In this document: piece after piece, positions 11,601 through 23,501 of the stretch
Layout of the letters: each line of letters starts with the position of its first letter
Numbering within the stretch: position 1 is the first letter of the stretch
Assembly (NCBI RefSeq): GCF_040436345.1
Contig: NC_133236.1
Location: 15,376,466-15,440,465, forward strand
From: Pagrus major
Taxonomy: Eukaryota; Chordata; Actinopteri; Spariformes; Sparidae
DNA: 64,000 nucleotides
Reading direction: 5' to 3'
Program-made: the position numbers and the translations under genes
Notes under the pieces: generated by a model
Databases searched by the model: none
Seen by the model: only the letters and a program-made list of their open reading frames with translations
What the model was told of the DNA's origin: nothing

Positions 11601-13546
11601 AGCTATGGGCTAACAAGTTAACAACTTCAAAAGGTGACAATGTTTTGCTAAGGCTAAGGCTAACAGCCCCCTTTTGTACTCACTCATAGATATAAGCCAC
11701 CTAAATAAGCCTTATTTTTTTCATCAAGATCCATGCATTATTCCCTGAATTAACCAAAATGTTGAAAAACACCCTATCTTACAATGTTAAAGAAAGTGTG
11801 AAAAAGTTCCTGGATGTGTCCCTTTATCCCAATCTGCACCAAAAGTATATGGGGTCTACTCTGGGCTGAGACCCACCCTCCATCCAAGTTTCATGAAAAT
11901 CCATTCAGTAGTTTTTATGTAATGCAGCTGACGAACCAACCAAGCCACCAACAAACGGATACGGGTGAAAACATACCTTCCTTTTTGGCGGAGTTAAAAA
12001 TGCTAATGAAAGAAAAGCTTTAGGCTAATGTTGACCATGTGTTATCTATAATGCCACCTTTTCTTTCAGTATGTAGTAATATACATGAGCATCGTGTTTG
12101 CAAGTTTATGTGGGGATAAGGGCATGAATGTGTGTGTATATGACCATATGTTTACCATTTTTGTTTCGTGTATTTTTATGTTAAAACATGAACATGAGCA
12201 GATTGTGAAAACAAAAGACAAAAAAGCTTTTATAATTTGTCATCTTCGTTTGTGTTACTACTGCACAGATTATTCCCTGTATGCTGTTAAAATCCTCAAT
12301 AAAAGAAAACCCCATACAAAGAACTTGTAACAATTTGATTTGCCATTTCTTCCCGCACCTCTTAACACTTTGAATAATAGAGCAGCAAAGCCCCGGAAAA
12401 ATCTAGAACAGCAAACTCCAATCATCCTAAGACTTGATTTATTCAGACATCACTTCAAACTCTGAGAGAAACAATCTCCGCTCCAATCATAACATATGTT
12501 CCGAGGCCTGGCTTTGATTAAAGACTGGGACGACTTTCATCACTCACCATGTTGATGCCCCTGGGCAGAGAGGCAGATCTGGATGGGTGTCTGGGGAAGT
12601 CGCAATGAAACTCCGGAAAGGGACTCTTCATTTCAAACCCTTGGCAGAACTGTGGTGGAGGTGGAATCACGGTTTCGTCGTCTATCTCCGGCTGTGGTGG
12701 TGTTTCTGCTTTTACCTCGTCGTCCTTCCTCACGGCGTCAATGTCTGTCTCCAGGTATGTTTTCTGTGCTGGGTCAAGGGGATTCTGCTCTTCTTGGGTT
12801 GTCTCCTTGGATAAACGGCCCTGCTGTTGGGCCATCGAGTGGGGCAGCCGCTGTCTCACCTCTTGATTCTTCTCCTCAGGCTGAGCTGTGGTGAAGCTGG
12901 AGGGAGAAATCGGTTTCCCAAATGCCTGCAGGCTGTTTGGGTTGAGCACATTGGACGTCACTTCATCCAGGAACTGTGAAAACTTCAGTTTGGCTTCGAC
13001 CTTTTCCTCCAGCAGCCACTGCAGTTTCACACTGTTGGTGCTGGTCTGAGCGAAGCCCCTCCCCCGATCCAGCCCACCTCTCTCTGGCCATGCGTGGAGC
13101 GTGTTGTGGTCTCCCCCCTGCTCCTCCTGTGGATGAACTCCACAACGAGGCTCTCTGGAAGGCCATCCTGCAAGCCTCCCCCGCCTTCTCTCCTCTCTCA
13201 GCCGAGTTTGAAACACCTCCTGGCTTTGCTTCTTGATCGAGCTGTTGATGACACGGGTCACTCCTGAGCTCCAGCTGTACAGACTGCCGCTGCCCGCACT
13301 GCTGCTCCTGCTGCCAGCCGGGCTGCTGGATGGCTGGTTAGACAAGGGGCCTATCAGCTCTTCCAACCAGACCTGATCGTCGTTAAACATGGGAGCTCTC
13401 GAGGAGGCCCAAGATTTTGGCGATGGCTGGCCCCGCTTTGAGAGGAAGCAGGCTTTGCTGCTTGTCCCGTCCATCGGCTGGACCGATGTGTTCTTCCTCT
13501 GGATCTGCAACTGGCAGATAATCCACGGTCCAGTGGACAGCTCCAA
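8240..13546 (-). CDS. Unidentified minus-strand gene (gene-level span)
   Basis: I do not recognise this protein. The main piece is a long open exon ending in a textbook donor (ATG|GTGAGTG) at 12548. A strong acceptor (CATTTCCTTTAG) at 8697 opens a 38-base exon that continues in phase. The large exon carries a serine-rich N-terminal part with a VWLEELIGPL segment, a central LQWLLEEKVEAKLKFSQFLD segment that looks like a folded or helical motif, then a glutamine/glutamate/proline-rich tail. The mix of short ordered motifs in low-complexity sequence suggests a scaffold or adaptor, but that is inference. The 5' exon(s) and the stop codon were not found. The gene points away from nt5c1 and may extend beyond the left edge. 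Confidence 0.45.
8606..8634. repeat. (GA)n microsatellite
   Basis: About 14 uninterrupted GA units, in a purine-rich stretch just downstream (minus strand) of the 38-base exon. Confidence 0.9.
8660..8697 (-). CDS. Small 38-base exon of the unidentified gene
   Basis: Bounded by a pyrimidine-rich acceptor (CTGTCATTTCCTTTAG) and donor CAG|GTGAGC. It enters in phase 0, matching the end of the 12548 exon, and reads VPDEEMIDIDTI plus two bases of the next codon. Acidic and free of stops. Good splice signals and phase agreement support it. Confidence 0.5.
9045..9070. repeat. (GGGA)n microsatellite
   Basis: Six to seven GGGA tetranucleotide units inside a longer purine-rich stretch. Confidence 0.85.
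10746..11146. repeat. Foldback MITE-like element, family A
   Basis: The left arm (AAAAATTCAGTCGTTATCTTC ... GGAGCTTCACAGCAAAACAA) is the reverse complement of the right arm (TTTTGCTGTGAAGCTCCAGA ... AGACTGAATTTTTTTACTC). A GTCTTTTCAAATCAATTTGG block and the arms also match the element at 37505-38010. It has no coding capacity, so it is likely a non-autonomous DNA transposon. The superfamily cannot be assigned by eye. Confidence 0.7.
11700..11997 (+). repeat. Dispersed non-LTR-like 3' end repeat, second copy
   Basis: Matches the element at 1310-1625 block for block: ATCAAGATCCATGCATTATT, GTCCCTTTATCCCAATCTGC, CCAAGTTTCATGAAAATCCA and a terminal TTTTTGGCGGAGTTAAAAA. Both copies lie in the same orientation. 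Confidence 0.6.
12548..13546 (-). CDS. Large exon of the unidentified gene (LKFSQFLDEV motif protein)
   Basis: Open for about 330 codons up to a strong donor (ATG|GTGAGTG). The frame is closed upstream by a TAG near 13560. Candidate acceptors CTGCCAG and TTGCAG put the 5' edge at 13510 or 13504. If the exon is first, the earliest ATG is at 13474 (MDGTSSKACF), with a weak context (C at -3, G at +4). Visible features are a serine-rich N-terminal 70 residues with VWLEELIGPL, a basic stretch (TRLREERRRGRLAGW), the central LQWLLEEKVEAKLKFSQFLD segment, a Gln/Glu-rich segment, and a proline-rich IPPPPQF near the end followed by SRSASLPRG, which looks like a basic serine phosphorylation motif. It could be an apical-junction or cytoskeletal adaptor, but I cannot name the family. 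Confidence 0.6.
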
Positions 13547-16500
13547 TTTCAGAGAGTTCTACCCCAATCCTGTGTCACTATTGTGCAAGCCTGACCTAGA
13601 AGGGATCCAATACTTTTCACTCTAGGCTGAACAGATGGCCTCCTTTAGTGCCAGGATAACCCCCCGCTATGTCAGGCAAGGACAGGCAGGACTTAAAATT
13701 TTAATGCAGAGAATTGGGGAGACATCCTTTTAGGTCAGTCCAACAAAACTTTCATATGTTTTTAATATCGTACACAAACAGCACAACATTGTCTTATGCC
13801 GTGAGGCCAAAGTGGGAGACAGGGAGAATCATGGCTCATCTCCCGTTAATCTGCAGAAGCTTCAGGTTTGAGTTTAATGAAAGGGAATTTGAGCACAATC
13901 CTCGCAAGTGTCTTTCCTAGTTGAGCGGAGCTTACTCCGAGAGTGCTGTTCTTAATTAGACCGTCTATTGATAGCGGAGCAGGCAAAGCTTTTTCAGCTT
14001 TTTCCAGGTCAGTGGTCGTATAGAGCATTGATCCGACAGAGCACATCGCAGCTGACACACAGACTAATGGACGGGTTGATTGAGTAATGGATAATGGTAA
14101 TTTCATCAATATCTCTCATTAATAAAAGCGAGGTCTCTAAGACATACTGTATGTATGAAAGACTCGTTCTCTTGTGGATTAGTGGCTAAAGCCTTATTCA
14201 CACAGGACTATTATTACCATGGGACCGCATGTCATTTAGAAATCACCCACCATGTCTGTGTTTTGTGCGGCACATTTGCAGTGGATACACAAGTCTGTAT
14301 TTTACGTGTATTTACTGACATTATCTCCAAGATATAAAGTCAAGGCTCTGTGTGACATCAACGTTTCAGAAGTGAAGCGTCTGTTCTGCAGCAGCCACAT
14401 TAATAATATGGTTTTGAGTTGTTTTTCTGCATGTGTGACAAGCATTAATAGACTCGCAGCTCATTGAGACCAAGTAACGGATGCTTTGTGGCTGAACTTG
14501 ACATATGACAGCGTTTTGTATCTCCTAACCTTCTCTGTCATCGCTCATTTTAAACACCAATAAAAACCGATATCACAGCACAGCTGTTGACTGCTGTTCA
14601 ACATGTTACGAGCCCTAATCAAATTAAATTCTTGACAACAGAAAGCAGATGTTAAAAATAAAATGACCCCATATCACCGAGATGTCTATCAGTGACCACA
14701 AAATCTGCAGTGACTTAACCCTAATTGGCTCTGGCTGCTGTAAAACACACTGCTCCACATTTTTAATGCTTCTGCATCTCTCATTCTTAATTTAATCATC
14801 TCTTGATATGCATGCAATCTGTATCACGAAGACAGCTCTCACATACTGAACAGAGCATTCATATGGGCATACTGTAGCTCGAATGTTCATCAATATTCAG
14901 GTGGTTACATAACTGCATCGATAACACCTCTGTTAGTCTGTGCATGGGTGGAGTGTTAGAGATCAAGATTGGCAAGTGAGTGGCAGCAGTCTGACTGAAA
15001 TTACATGCCGCCTACCAAGCTCGGCTGGGTGGAGCCTCCTTAATGTAAGAGCCCGATCTCAAGCACGAGTTAAAAATTGATACAAGCTGAAAAATGAGGG
15101 CTCATTAGTCCTCCAGAGTTTGCAACAGGAGAAACCACCAGGCGCAGCATCCAGCATTTCAACTCGTGGTCTTCTTCGCTGTCCCACCACGAGAAAACAC
15201 AATTTGTATTCTTGGCTGAAAAGATTTCTCAACCATAAGTCTTTAATATTCCACGCCATGATGATCTAATTGAATGTCTGAGCAGAAGACCTCAGAGGAG
15301 ACCTTCAACTTGTCCTACCTATACAGTCTTTCCCCAAGTCTTCACTCGGATCAGACAGGGATAATATACTGTACGACAGAGCATCCTGTCACGCAGGAGC
15401 CAGACTGTTTTGGTCTCCAGGGGTATCATTAGCGCTGCATCCAATATGTAGGGGTTTTAGCCACAACTGGGTGGCCTGCAGTGCGCATGCGTTCCTCCAG
15501 ACTTGAGCCTCACACCCTGCCTTCTGCTACAGCCCAGCCGGCTCACAGGACACCCAAGGGACCACCCTGTCTGGTACCGGGGAGGAAGAACCAAGCTTTC
15601 AGCTCACAGACATACCTCTCTATCATTTTCTCCCCGCTTTCTTCAGGCCTCCTCTATTGTGCCACCATTTCTCACCATTTTCCAGACAGGCTCAGGCCTC
15701 GTCTATGATGAATGTCTTTAATAATCTCTTCTCAATCTCAGGAGGAGGAGAGGGGTGGGAGCCAATTTAGAACTATCGCCCTGACGGGAGAGACTGTCAG
15801 CCCATGGCTGCCCAGAGGTAATGGTGCTGAAATGGATTCCTGCTACCAGCGCAGAGGTGGAGATAATTGGTGATGCTTGCTTGCTCAGTGGTTGCAGTCT
15901 GCTTTCCCTTACTGGGTAGTTGTGTTGCTGGCTGGGATGAGCCTCTGTAGGGGGTTTTTCCAATGGCACTGGCCACGTCGATCTGCTTTCCAATGAACAG
16001 TTTTTACAACACTCTTCCAGGTAGGGCCAAAGTGCGCCTACCCTGCCTTCAAGCAGATCGCGGTGACATCTCGCGATTGCGGCTGACCCATGCCAACCCC
16101 TGTCACTCCCTCATTGGGCCTGTGATGTGAGAGTCGACTCAGGTCTGTGCAGGAAAACTTTAAGAAAGGCATTTTTAGAAGTAATTTTGCAACTTTGTGG
16201 AGTAGCTTTGTACCTTTTGAATTTTTGAATGTTGAAGTTTAGTTTCTCTGCTGTTTCATCATGTTCGCTTCCAGCTGAAAGCTGGGAACATTCAACTCAC
16301 ATGACTGATCAGCTGTTTCCGCTGTCTGCTGCGTGCATTATAATCATTGAATTTCTTCATCGTTTTCGGACAGCGTGCAACATGGCCAGTGCTAGCTGAC
16401 ATGCAAGAACAGTTACAGCTTGACCTATTGAAAGCAATTCCTGAAGACCTCTCTCCATTTTGTCTCCTGGTTTGTTTACCTCTAGCCTCTGTTTACTTTC

Positions 16501-16659
16501 ACACCATGCTTGATGTAGTCATGTGGCCTACACCGCTTCGTCCTCTGACTAAATAATGCTTTACATAGCCTAGTTCATTCAGTTTATTCAGTTTTAATAT
16601 TTTTTATTTTTTGCAAACTTTCAAAAGTTTGCTTAAAGTTCGTTTGACATTTTATGGAA

Positions 16660-17045
16660 ACATGGCTACCGATACTTCATCAAAGGACCCAAACGCAGAC
16701 ACAGAGGCAGGTAGGTTGAACAACAAAAAGGAAGCTTTGATGATGAGCTAATATCAATCCCAAAAACGCAAACAACAATAGGCGGGCAATGGAAAGTCCA
16801 GAGAGAATACAAAACAGAAGACACACCACAAGCCACGGAGAACAAAGCGGGAACACTGAGGACACATGATGACTGGGGACCAGGCACAGGAACACAAGAG
16901 ACACGGGAATGAACTGATGAAACGGGTGTTTGCAAAAAAAGGGCAGGAAAGAAGACAAAAAGAGGAAATGGAAAGTAAAACATAATATGTGAGGATAAAC
17001 ATTCAACATAAAATATCAAATCAACTGAACTAAAGCCCAGGGCCA
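16660..17045 (-). repeat. Dispersed repeat, retroelement-like
   Basis: The plus strand reads AAAGGACCCAAACGCAGACA followed by A-rich sequence. Its reverse complement ends in TTTGGGTCCTTT, which also closes the plus-strand repeat at 40250-40560. Both are likely copies of one C/T-rich dispersed family. The minus-strand frames here are probably pyrimidine-rich coincidences. Confidence 0.4.
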
Positions 17046-19620
17046 AGGCACTAATTCAATGTCCCTCACTGAGCCTGCAGGGCAGACTAAATGCCACAGC
17101 TGATCAGCACTGGCCATGAGCAAGTATGGCCTTGTGCTGCTCAGCTGTTACTATGGCAGTGTGTTTTGTCTCTGCCAGATCAGAGTGCTGGCTCGTCCAC
17201 ATGTCCACACAGCCTCATGCCAAACACTGGCTGGACAGGAGGTCAGTTTGATGCTCCTCGAAATGACAAAAGTCGGTTTAACTTGTGGCTGAATTACAGT
17301 AAAAAACTGCATTGAACATATATTAGAGATGGCAGTGACAAAGAGCGGGCCGATCGCCTCCACGCAGGGCAGATAAATCTAAAAGGCTGGAAGAAAAGTA
17401 TTTCTCTATTTCCACTGTGCACCATTTAATGTTCCTAAACTGATAAATGTGTCAGTGAATTAATAGCTCGTATGAGCCCGACCTAAAACCTAAAAGTGCC
17501 GTGCTATCAGCAAGATCACTGCCTCCCTCTCCTGCTCGTCTTTCAAAGCAACAGGCAAAGCAGCGATTGATTTCAGGTTGTTAGAAGCATTTTCAGAGAA
17601 TCACTTAACCTGTTCTCAACTTTAGGTCTGCATATTGGATGTTGGAGTGTGGAGCGCACTAACTGTGTCTTGTATCTGAGCCGAGCCTGTCAATAATTGC
17701 TAACAGGAACAGGTGCTGCTTGTGAAAAGCCAAGATGAGGAAACAGCGTGTCATCAGATGTGGGATCAGTAATCCATCTCATGCAGAGACACTTGTCAAT
17801 GCCTCCGGACCTGTGGGGTCGCTTTCAGAGAACCACACTGAGCAATCAAATGAGAATGGGCTAAATTGAATAAGGGCCAGCTCATTCTGGAGGTGTAGAG
17901 ATGGGTTTCCTGGGATCCCTGCAGAACACACAGTGAGGTCTGCAATAACATCATTCAGCCAGCAATTACAGAAGCCCATACTGCATACCACAAGGGTGAC
18001 GAGCATCTGCTTCAAACAGGAAGCGCGTTAGCAAAGAAAAAAAACAGTTTGTAGTCTAATCTTTACAAAGCATCCAGCATCAGCTCCGTGCTGGATCAAA
18101 GACTTCAGGAATATCAACACGCTCGCCTCATGAATACAGTAGATTTACAGCATCTCAAGCTTTAATTCTCGAGGCTTCGTGAATTGATGCACCCTGTATA
18201 ATATATCTATAAGGATGTGCTGAGGAGGGGGACCAGCTGACCTCAATACATGTCATTATCATACCACAGTTTTGTGTCAACAAAGCCTGTCACATCACTG
18301 TGTGTGCTCCACCAACTCGGTCGCACAGCAAATGGTGAGCGTAGCGTCGTGCAGCAAATTAGCAGAGCTGTTACCACGAGTGTTGATGACAGACTACGTG
18401 AGGAAATGAGCGCCTCCCACAGAAACCCAACTGAAGGAGACATCATGATAGTTTGTTCTCAGGGAAGACACCAGTTAACTATTGTTCTGTCCACTCCTTT
18501 TAGGCCAAATAACAGAAACATCTCTCTCTATAACGCAACACAGTTCAACAACACCACAACCTACATCCTCCGAAAATATCACAAAGTTGAATCAACACCT
18601 CTAAAACAGTGTCAACAGAAACTGAACATTATGAGGGTTGGATTTACTGCAGGTCTGTTGTATTAGACTGCATTAGTTTTTGTAAATGTCAAGTGTACCT
18701 AAAAACTACTTTACAATCAATTGCTATTAATTATTGAGTTAAACTACTTGTTCTGTCAATTGTTGTTATCACGTATAACTCTTAAGTAATCGTTATCCCA
18801 GACTATCCAAAATGTGCAGTATAGCCAAAAACATGTATGGCCTATTTACAAATATAATCAGAATCTGTAGTAGGCCGGGGCGATATGGCTGAAAAGTCTA
18901 TCAAGATAGTGAAGTTTCATATCTGCTGATAATTATTGATCATTTTTAATGACCTGTCCTATTTTTTAATCATTTTTAAAGACCTAGCGAAAAAAAGTCG
19001 AATCAAAGGTCATACAGGTCATAATTATGTTAACGCAACAATGAAAAACACACAAATAAAATCCCAAAACTTTGGCTGTCACAGCTGCAGTGTATCTGGG
19101 CTCGTAGATAAACAGGCCAGGTGGGAGCAGTGGAGGCCAAAGCCAGCCTGCCTGTCTTTGTAAGACAGTTGATTCCCAACTCGCCATATACTGACCCTTT
19201 GAATTGGTGGCTGGTCTGAAATACCAACCCAAAACATCAGTATCAGTGGTTGTTGAGATATTTCAGTCTGGGCAAAATATTACCATCTATAAAGTCACTC
19301 ACATGGCTAAAATCAAGTCGATTCTAGCCTCACATCCAAATGTAAAGCTACTATTGATTAAATAAGTATCAATTATCTCATTATGTTTAATAAATGTTCC
19401 CAAGATATCCAGTACGTAGGCATTAAGGCACCCTCCGAGGTAGTGTTGATCCAAATAAATTACTTTCAGAAAACATCTACCTACAAGTTTCTGGCCACCG
19501 ACCAAGAAAACATATTTAGAGCAAATTGCTTGTCAAGAAGATAAATGCAGCAGGAGAGTGTGAGAGTACTGTTTCCATGGGTGTTTTTTTCAGTAACTTT
19601 TCTTGTGGCATCCTCACAAA

Positions 19621-19660
19621 CGCACACACACACACGCACGCATGCACACACACACGCACA
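19621..19660. repeat. Interrupted (CA)n microsatellite
   Basis: CA repeats interrupted by CG and TG dinucleotides. Confidence 0.85.
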
Positions 19661-19833
19661 GAAAGGTTGCCAATTATAGTAACTGTGTGATGAGGTTTCT
19701 CATACTGAGCCCCATGCTACCTTTGCCTCTAATCCTTTGTTATTAATTATATCTTCAACAAGCCTACACAGTTCTTGTGGTGTCAGCACTGAGTATCCAT
19801 GGCAACAGCCGGTTGGTCCCAGCTCTCGGGGAT

Positions 19834-19834
<1 letters not shown>

Positions 19835-19868
<34 letters not shown>
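19835..19868. repeat. (CA)17 microsatellite
   Basis: Seventeen uninterrupted CA units. Confidence 0.95.
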
Positions 19869-19869
<1 letters not shown>

Positions 19870-21224
19870 TCTGCTGCCTAACAAAACCGTGCCTCGCTGC
19901 AAAGATGCTCTACTGACGAGATGAATAACTCAACTGTAGAAAAATCTACAATAAAATTAAAAGTCAGTCCTGCCCCCTCTGAGTATTGAGCTTTAAGCCC
20001 AACAAGCTTCTCCTCCTCATAGTCGCTGGGCAGGAAACAATACTCACTGCCATTACCATAGTGACCAAATCGGTGAAGGTTCCTGTTGCTAAATGCAACA
20101 TCGCACCAAGTGAAATAGACTCGAGAAACCAAGACAGTCTCTAAAAATCTCTCTCTTTCTCTTTACTCGGTATGCAGTGGTGAAATCCAGCTATTTGCAT
20201 TTGGTCATGCGCTGTTCTTACCAGGGCTGCAAAGGTATGAGATCACGGTAAATGGTATTAAACAATCATTACTATTATTATCAGTTACAATGACCCATAA
20301 TGGAAGAAAACAAGAAAACAAGGCCTGACACAAAATACATACATTTTTAATCACACTAATACAGTAGACATAAGCACACAGTATGCACATGGCATGATAA
20401 CCATCAAGAGTACTCTTTTAAGTAACATTTTCAATGCAAGACTTTTAATGTACTGGAGTAGACATGTGGTAAACTTACTTTTACTTTTTAAACTTCCTCC
20501 ACCACTGACCTGAAAAGATCTGAACTCTTCCTTTAAAAATAACACCAATAATTACAATATAAAAACCTTTATGAGGTGTTATTTCAGTCCAAGAGGGATA
20601 AACCTCAGATATTTTTTACGAGGCTATAACTAGAGCTGCAGGATCAGGATTGCTCATTAACTCACAATTAGGGCTAATGTTAGTACACTGAGAGCAGAGT
20701 GATTTGCATTTTGTTGGTCTTGCTGTGCTTTGCAGTTATATTTGAGTTACTTGAAAAATGGGCCATGTGGGAGCTCAACTACAACAAAAAATCTCTTTAT
20801 ACTTCATTTGGATTTCCCTTTTAAGAATAAATGATCTTTCCTGGTGATGTTTGCCTCCTTTTCATTATTCAGTACTCTATATTTAGAAAATGTAAACACA
20901 GAAAGTTGGGTCTCTGAAGTTGTTCCACCTCTCTACTTAAACAGGAGCGCCCTCTTGTGGCTTCTGTTATCATGTACATGTAAGACGAGAGTGGATATTC
21001 ATCACCTGAGTTTGGACAGACACTGAGTGAGGGACATGGAGCTTAATGACAGGACAGATCTGCCCAAAGATACGCTGATAAAGGTAAAGTTTCACCTCAA
21101 CTGGGTTACTTTCACAAGGAAGTGACTCTTTGCCAAACGCAAGGCTGTCGGGCAAACAAGCATCAAGGTGGACAATTACAGCTAAACACCACCATCTACT
21201 GCTGAGATGTGCAAAGACCTGTGG

Positions 21225-21420
21225 TGGGAAAAGTGCTCGGATCATTTGCTTAATTATCAATTCTATCATGTGAAAATACGTCACTATAGATAAAAGTCTT
21301 ACATTTAAAATTATACTTGATTAAAAGTAATTTAAGCAAAAATGTATAAAGTATGAAAAATAAAAGTGCTTGTTCTATGAAAAAGAAGAAAAATATACAT
21401 GTAGAATTTTACTGTTGTAG
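21225..21420 (-). repeat. Dispersed repeat copy, ACTCAAGTACTGTACTT family
   Basis: Contains GTGGTGGGAAAAGTGCTCGG, then AAAAGTAATTTAAGCAAAAA and TATAAAGTATGAAAAATAAA. This is a diverged form of the family best preserved at 46436-46868. Confidence 0.4.
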
Positions 21421-22425
21421 CTGCTTGACATGGAGCTAGTTTTACTACTTAATATACAGATCAGGGCCCCTTGAAAGGACACAACATTAATCTGGGGAGG
21501 TCGTGTGACAAGAAGAGAAAACAAAGTTTCGCGACACAAACTTCACAGGTGTTAACGAAAAATCTTTATTTGCTCTAGACACAACTTTTTGCAAGAGGTT
21601 TGGGAACTTTATCATGACGGAAATGGATTTTATCAGCTCATCGTGTGTTTTTCTTTCCTTTTACACAAAATTTAGTAAAAGACACATTAATATAGTGAAG
21701 TAGAGGTATGATATTTGAAGTACAAAGAAGCATAAAATGGAAATAATCAAGTGATCAAGTAAATTGTACTTAACTATCAAAAATCATTTCAGTACAATCA
21801 GTGCACAACATGACTTGCGTGATGTGAACACATACAAACAAGTGAGTGTAACTGTAACTCCTCCAGGTTTAGTTATATATATAATACGTAAAATGCAGTC
21901 TGCAAACATATACAATATATGTAGATAGTCCTATATAAAACACAGCATGTGGAGATACAGTGTGCTGCTTGAAATCCAGACCCCATGTAAAAGCATTAAG
22001 TACAGATCAGAGTATTGACAGCAGTAACTAAAATGGAATGTAAACCACATTCTACCCTGTTAGATATCCCTTTAAAACTCATATTGATATGTATTAATAT
22101 GAGTTATTAAATGTGCAAAAGTAATGACAGACACCAAAAATGCTAGAAATCTTTGGAATTGGCATTTTTATATGGCTGGTGATCTTTAAGTCTATGAACG
22201 AGAGAGAAAAAGAGAGAGAGAAACAACTACCATAGCAGATACATTCTTCCACCTTGGACATGCCAAGAACCAAGTTACATAAAATAACATGTATTTATTG
22301 TATAAAAGTGTAGAGAAAATTGCATTAATTCCAATGCAAGTGAGAAACAAAAACTTTAAAAAGTGGTAAACACAGATTGAGGTTAAAGGCAGATATAGGG
22401 AATTAATCTGGTACAAAACATCATT

Positions 22426-22921
22426 AAAGGGCAATTCCACCAATTTTACACTTTACAGGAGTGTGTTTACAGGTCTTGGGGAGTACGACTGCATATGTGA
22501 AAAAAGTAGTATGAAGCCTTTTGTGGCTCCAGAGGAAGCTGCATGTCATCTGACAACTTGCCTCCAGTGATGTCACTCGGTGGCTAAATTGCATTGTGGG
22601 TAATTTAGGCACCAGGTTCTGAAAAGCAGTCCACTGGTCTAGCATTGCGCTCCTATGACACTGTTGGACTCATAGCTTAAATTATCAAATCGATGCAGCA
22701 CAACCAGAGAAATCTTCTTTCTTTTTCAAAACCTGCCACCTACATCAACCACAATGCAACTTAGCCACTGAGTGACATCACTGGTGGAAATTTATCAGAC
22801 TACATGCAGCTTCCACTGGAGCCACCAAAGGCTTTCTACTACTTTTTTCACATATGCAGTAGTACTCCCCAAGACCTGTAAACACACTTTAATGTGTAAC
22901 ATTTGGGGATTTACCCTTTAA
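22426..22921. repeat. Palindromic (foldback) MITE-like element, family B
   Basis: About 496 bases that fold on themselves almost end to end. The left side reads TTAAAGGGCAATTCCACCAA ... GTGTGTTTACAGGTCTTGGG ... GCATATGTGAAAAAAGTAGT ... GTGATGTCACTC. The right side repeats the same blocks on the other strand, closing with TTTACCCTTTAA. No coding capacity. The mirrored arms are unusually long and well kept, so it is probably a fairly young non-autonomous DNA transposon. Confidence 0.8.
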
Positions 22922-23080
22922 GAGAGTATGGCACCCAGTTTAACTCAAAGAATACAAAAGAATACAGTAGAAAATATTTTATAAAACTCCCAAAAAGTAG
23001 AAAAATGTGTCGACTGTATTACCAATTCATTATCTTAATCTTCTAATAGTTGCCATTATTATTTGTTCCTAAAACAGTAT

Positions 23081-23086
23081 TTTATT
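23081..23086 (-). terminator. Possible polyadenylation signal of nt5c1
   Basis: AATAAA on the minus strand, about 50 bases after the stop codon. Other copies lie further downstream (for example near 22293), so the true 3' end is uncertain. Confidence 0.3.
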
Positions 23087-23135
23087 TTGGGTGAAATTAA
23101 CGTAGTGCATCTTCAGTAACTTAACTATTTTTAAG

Positions 23136-23501
23136 TTACTCCTTTTTTGCAGGCTGCTCGATGAGTTTCCCCCTGTGGTACTTCTGTCCGATCCCGTAGG
23201 GGACGTGTGCAGATATGGTTCCCAGTTCCTTGGCACCGTCAATGTGGAACATCTGGTCGTCGAAGAAGATGTGGGGTTTTATTTTCTGCAGCAGGGGCCC
23301 TTTGGGAGCCCCGGCCAGGAAGAGAGCCTCGTCGATCTCCAGGCCCCAGCTGCGGAGAGTCTTCAGGACACGAGCCCCGGAGCTTGCAGCACTGCGGGCT
23401 GTGACCAGGAAGGTTCGAATGGGGCAGTTCAGGCGCTCGTTTTTGGCGTAGAATTTTCTCTGGAGCTTCCCCAGAGCCTCCAGGAAACACTTTAATGGGC
23501 C
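23136..23501 (-). CDS. nt5c1a: nt5c1 exon 6 (last coding exon)
   Basis: Acceptor CTCTTTCAG|GGCCC. 121 codons and TAA. Carries the [20 protein letters not shown] and [10 protein letters not shown] motifs of the HAD fold and ends in a short charged tail, QPAKKE. Confidence 0.93.
   Translation of the reverse strand, partial: GPLKCFLEALGKLQRKFYAKNERLNCPIRTFLVTARSAASSGARVLKTLRSWGLEIDEALFLAGAPKGPLLQKIKPHIFFDDQMFHIDGAKELGTISAHVPYGIGQKYHRGKLIEQPAKKE

Larger units (their letters stand above)
13600..23135. other. Intergenic stretch
   Basis: No exon with convincing splice signals and codon content was seen on either strand. Repeats include a (CA)n pair at 19.62-19.87 kb, dispersed copies near 16660-17045, 20420-20545 and 21225-21420, and a full palindromic element at 22426-22921. 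Upstream exons of the unidentified minus-strand gene should lie here if its 13474 ATG is not the true start. Confidence 0.55.

Noticed and set aside
15718..15993. 91-codon minus-strand frame resembling a retroelement fragment
   Set aside because: Without a zinc knuckle, protease or polymerase motif the similarity is only in composition.
16666..17046. Overlapping Cys/Phe/Leu/Ser-rich minus-strand frames, like membrane proteins
   Set aside because: These come from an A/G-rich dispersed repeat read on the other strand. All three frames look alike in composition.
18250..18666. 138-codon plus-strand open frame
   Set aside because: No recognisable protein features, no splice sites or polyadenylation signal tied to it. 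Length is within chance for 64 kb of sequence.
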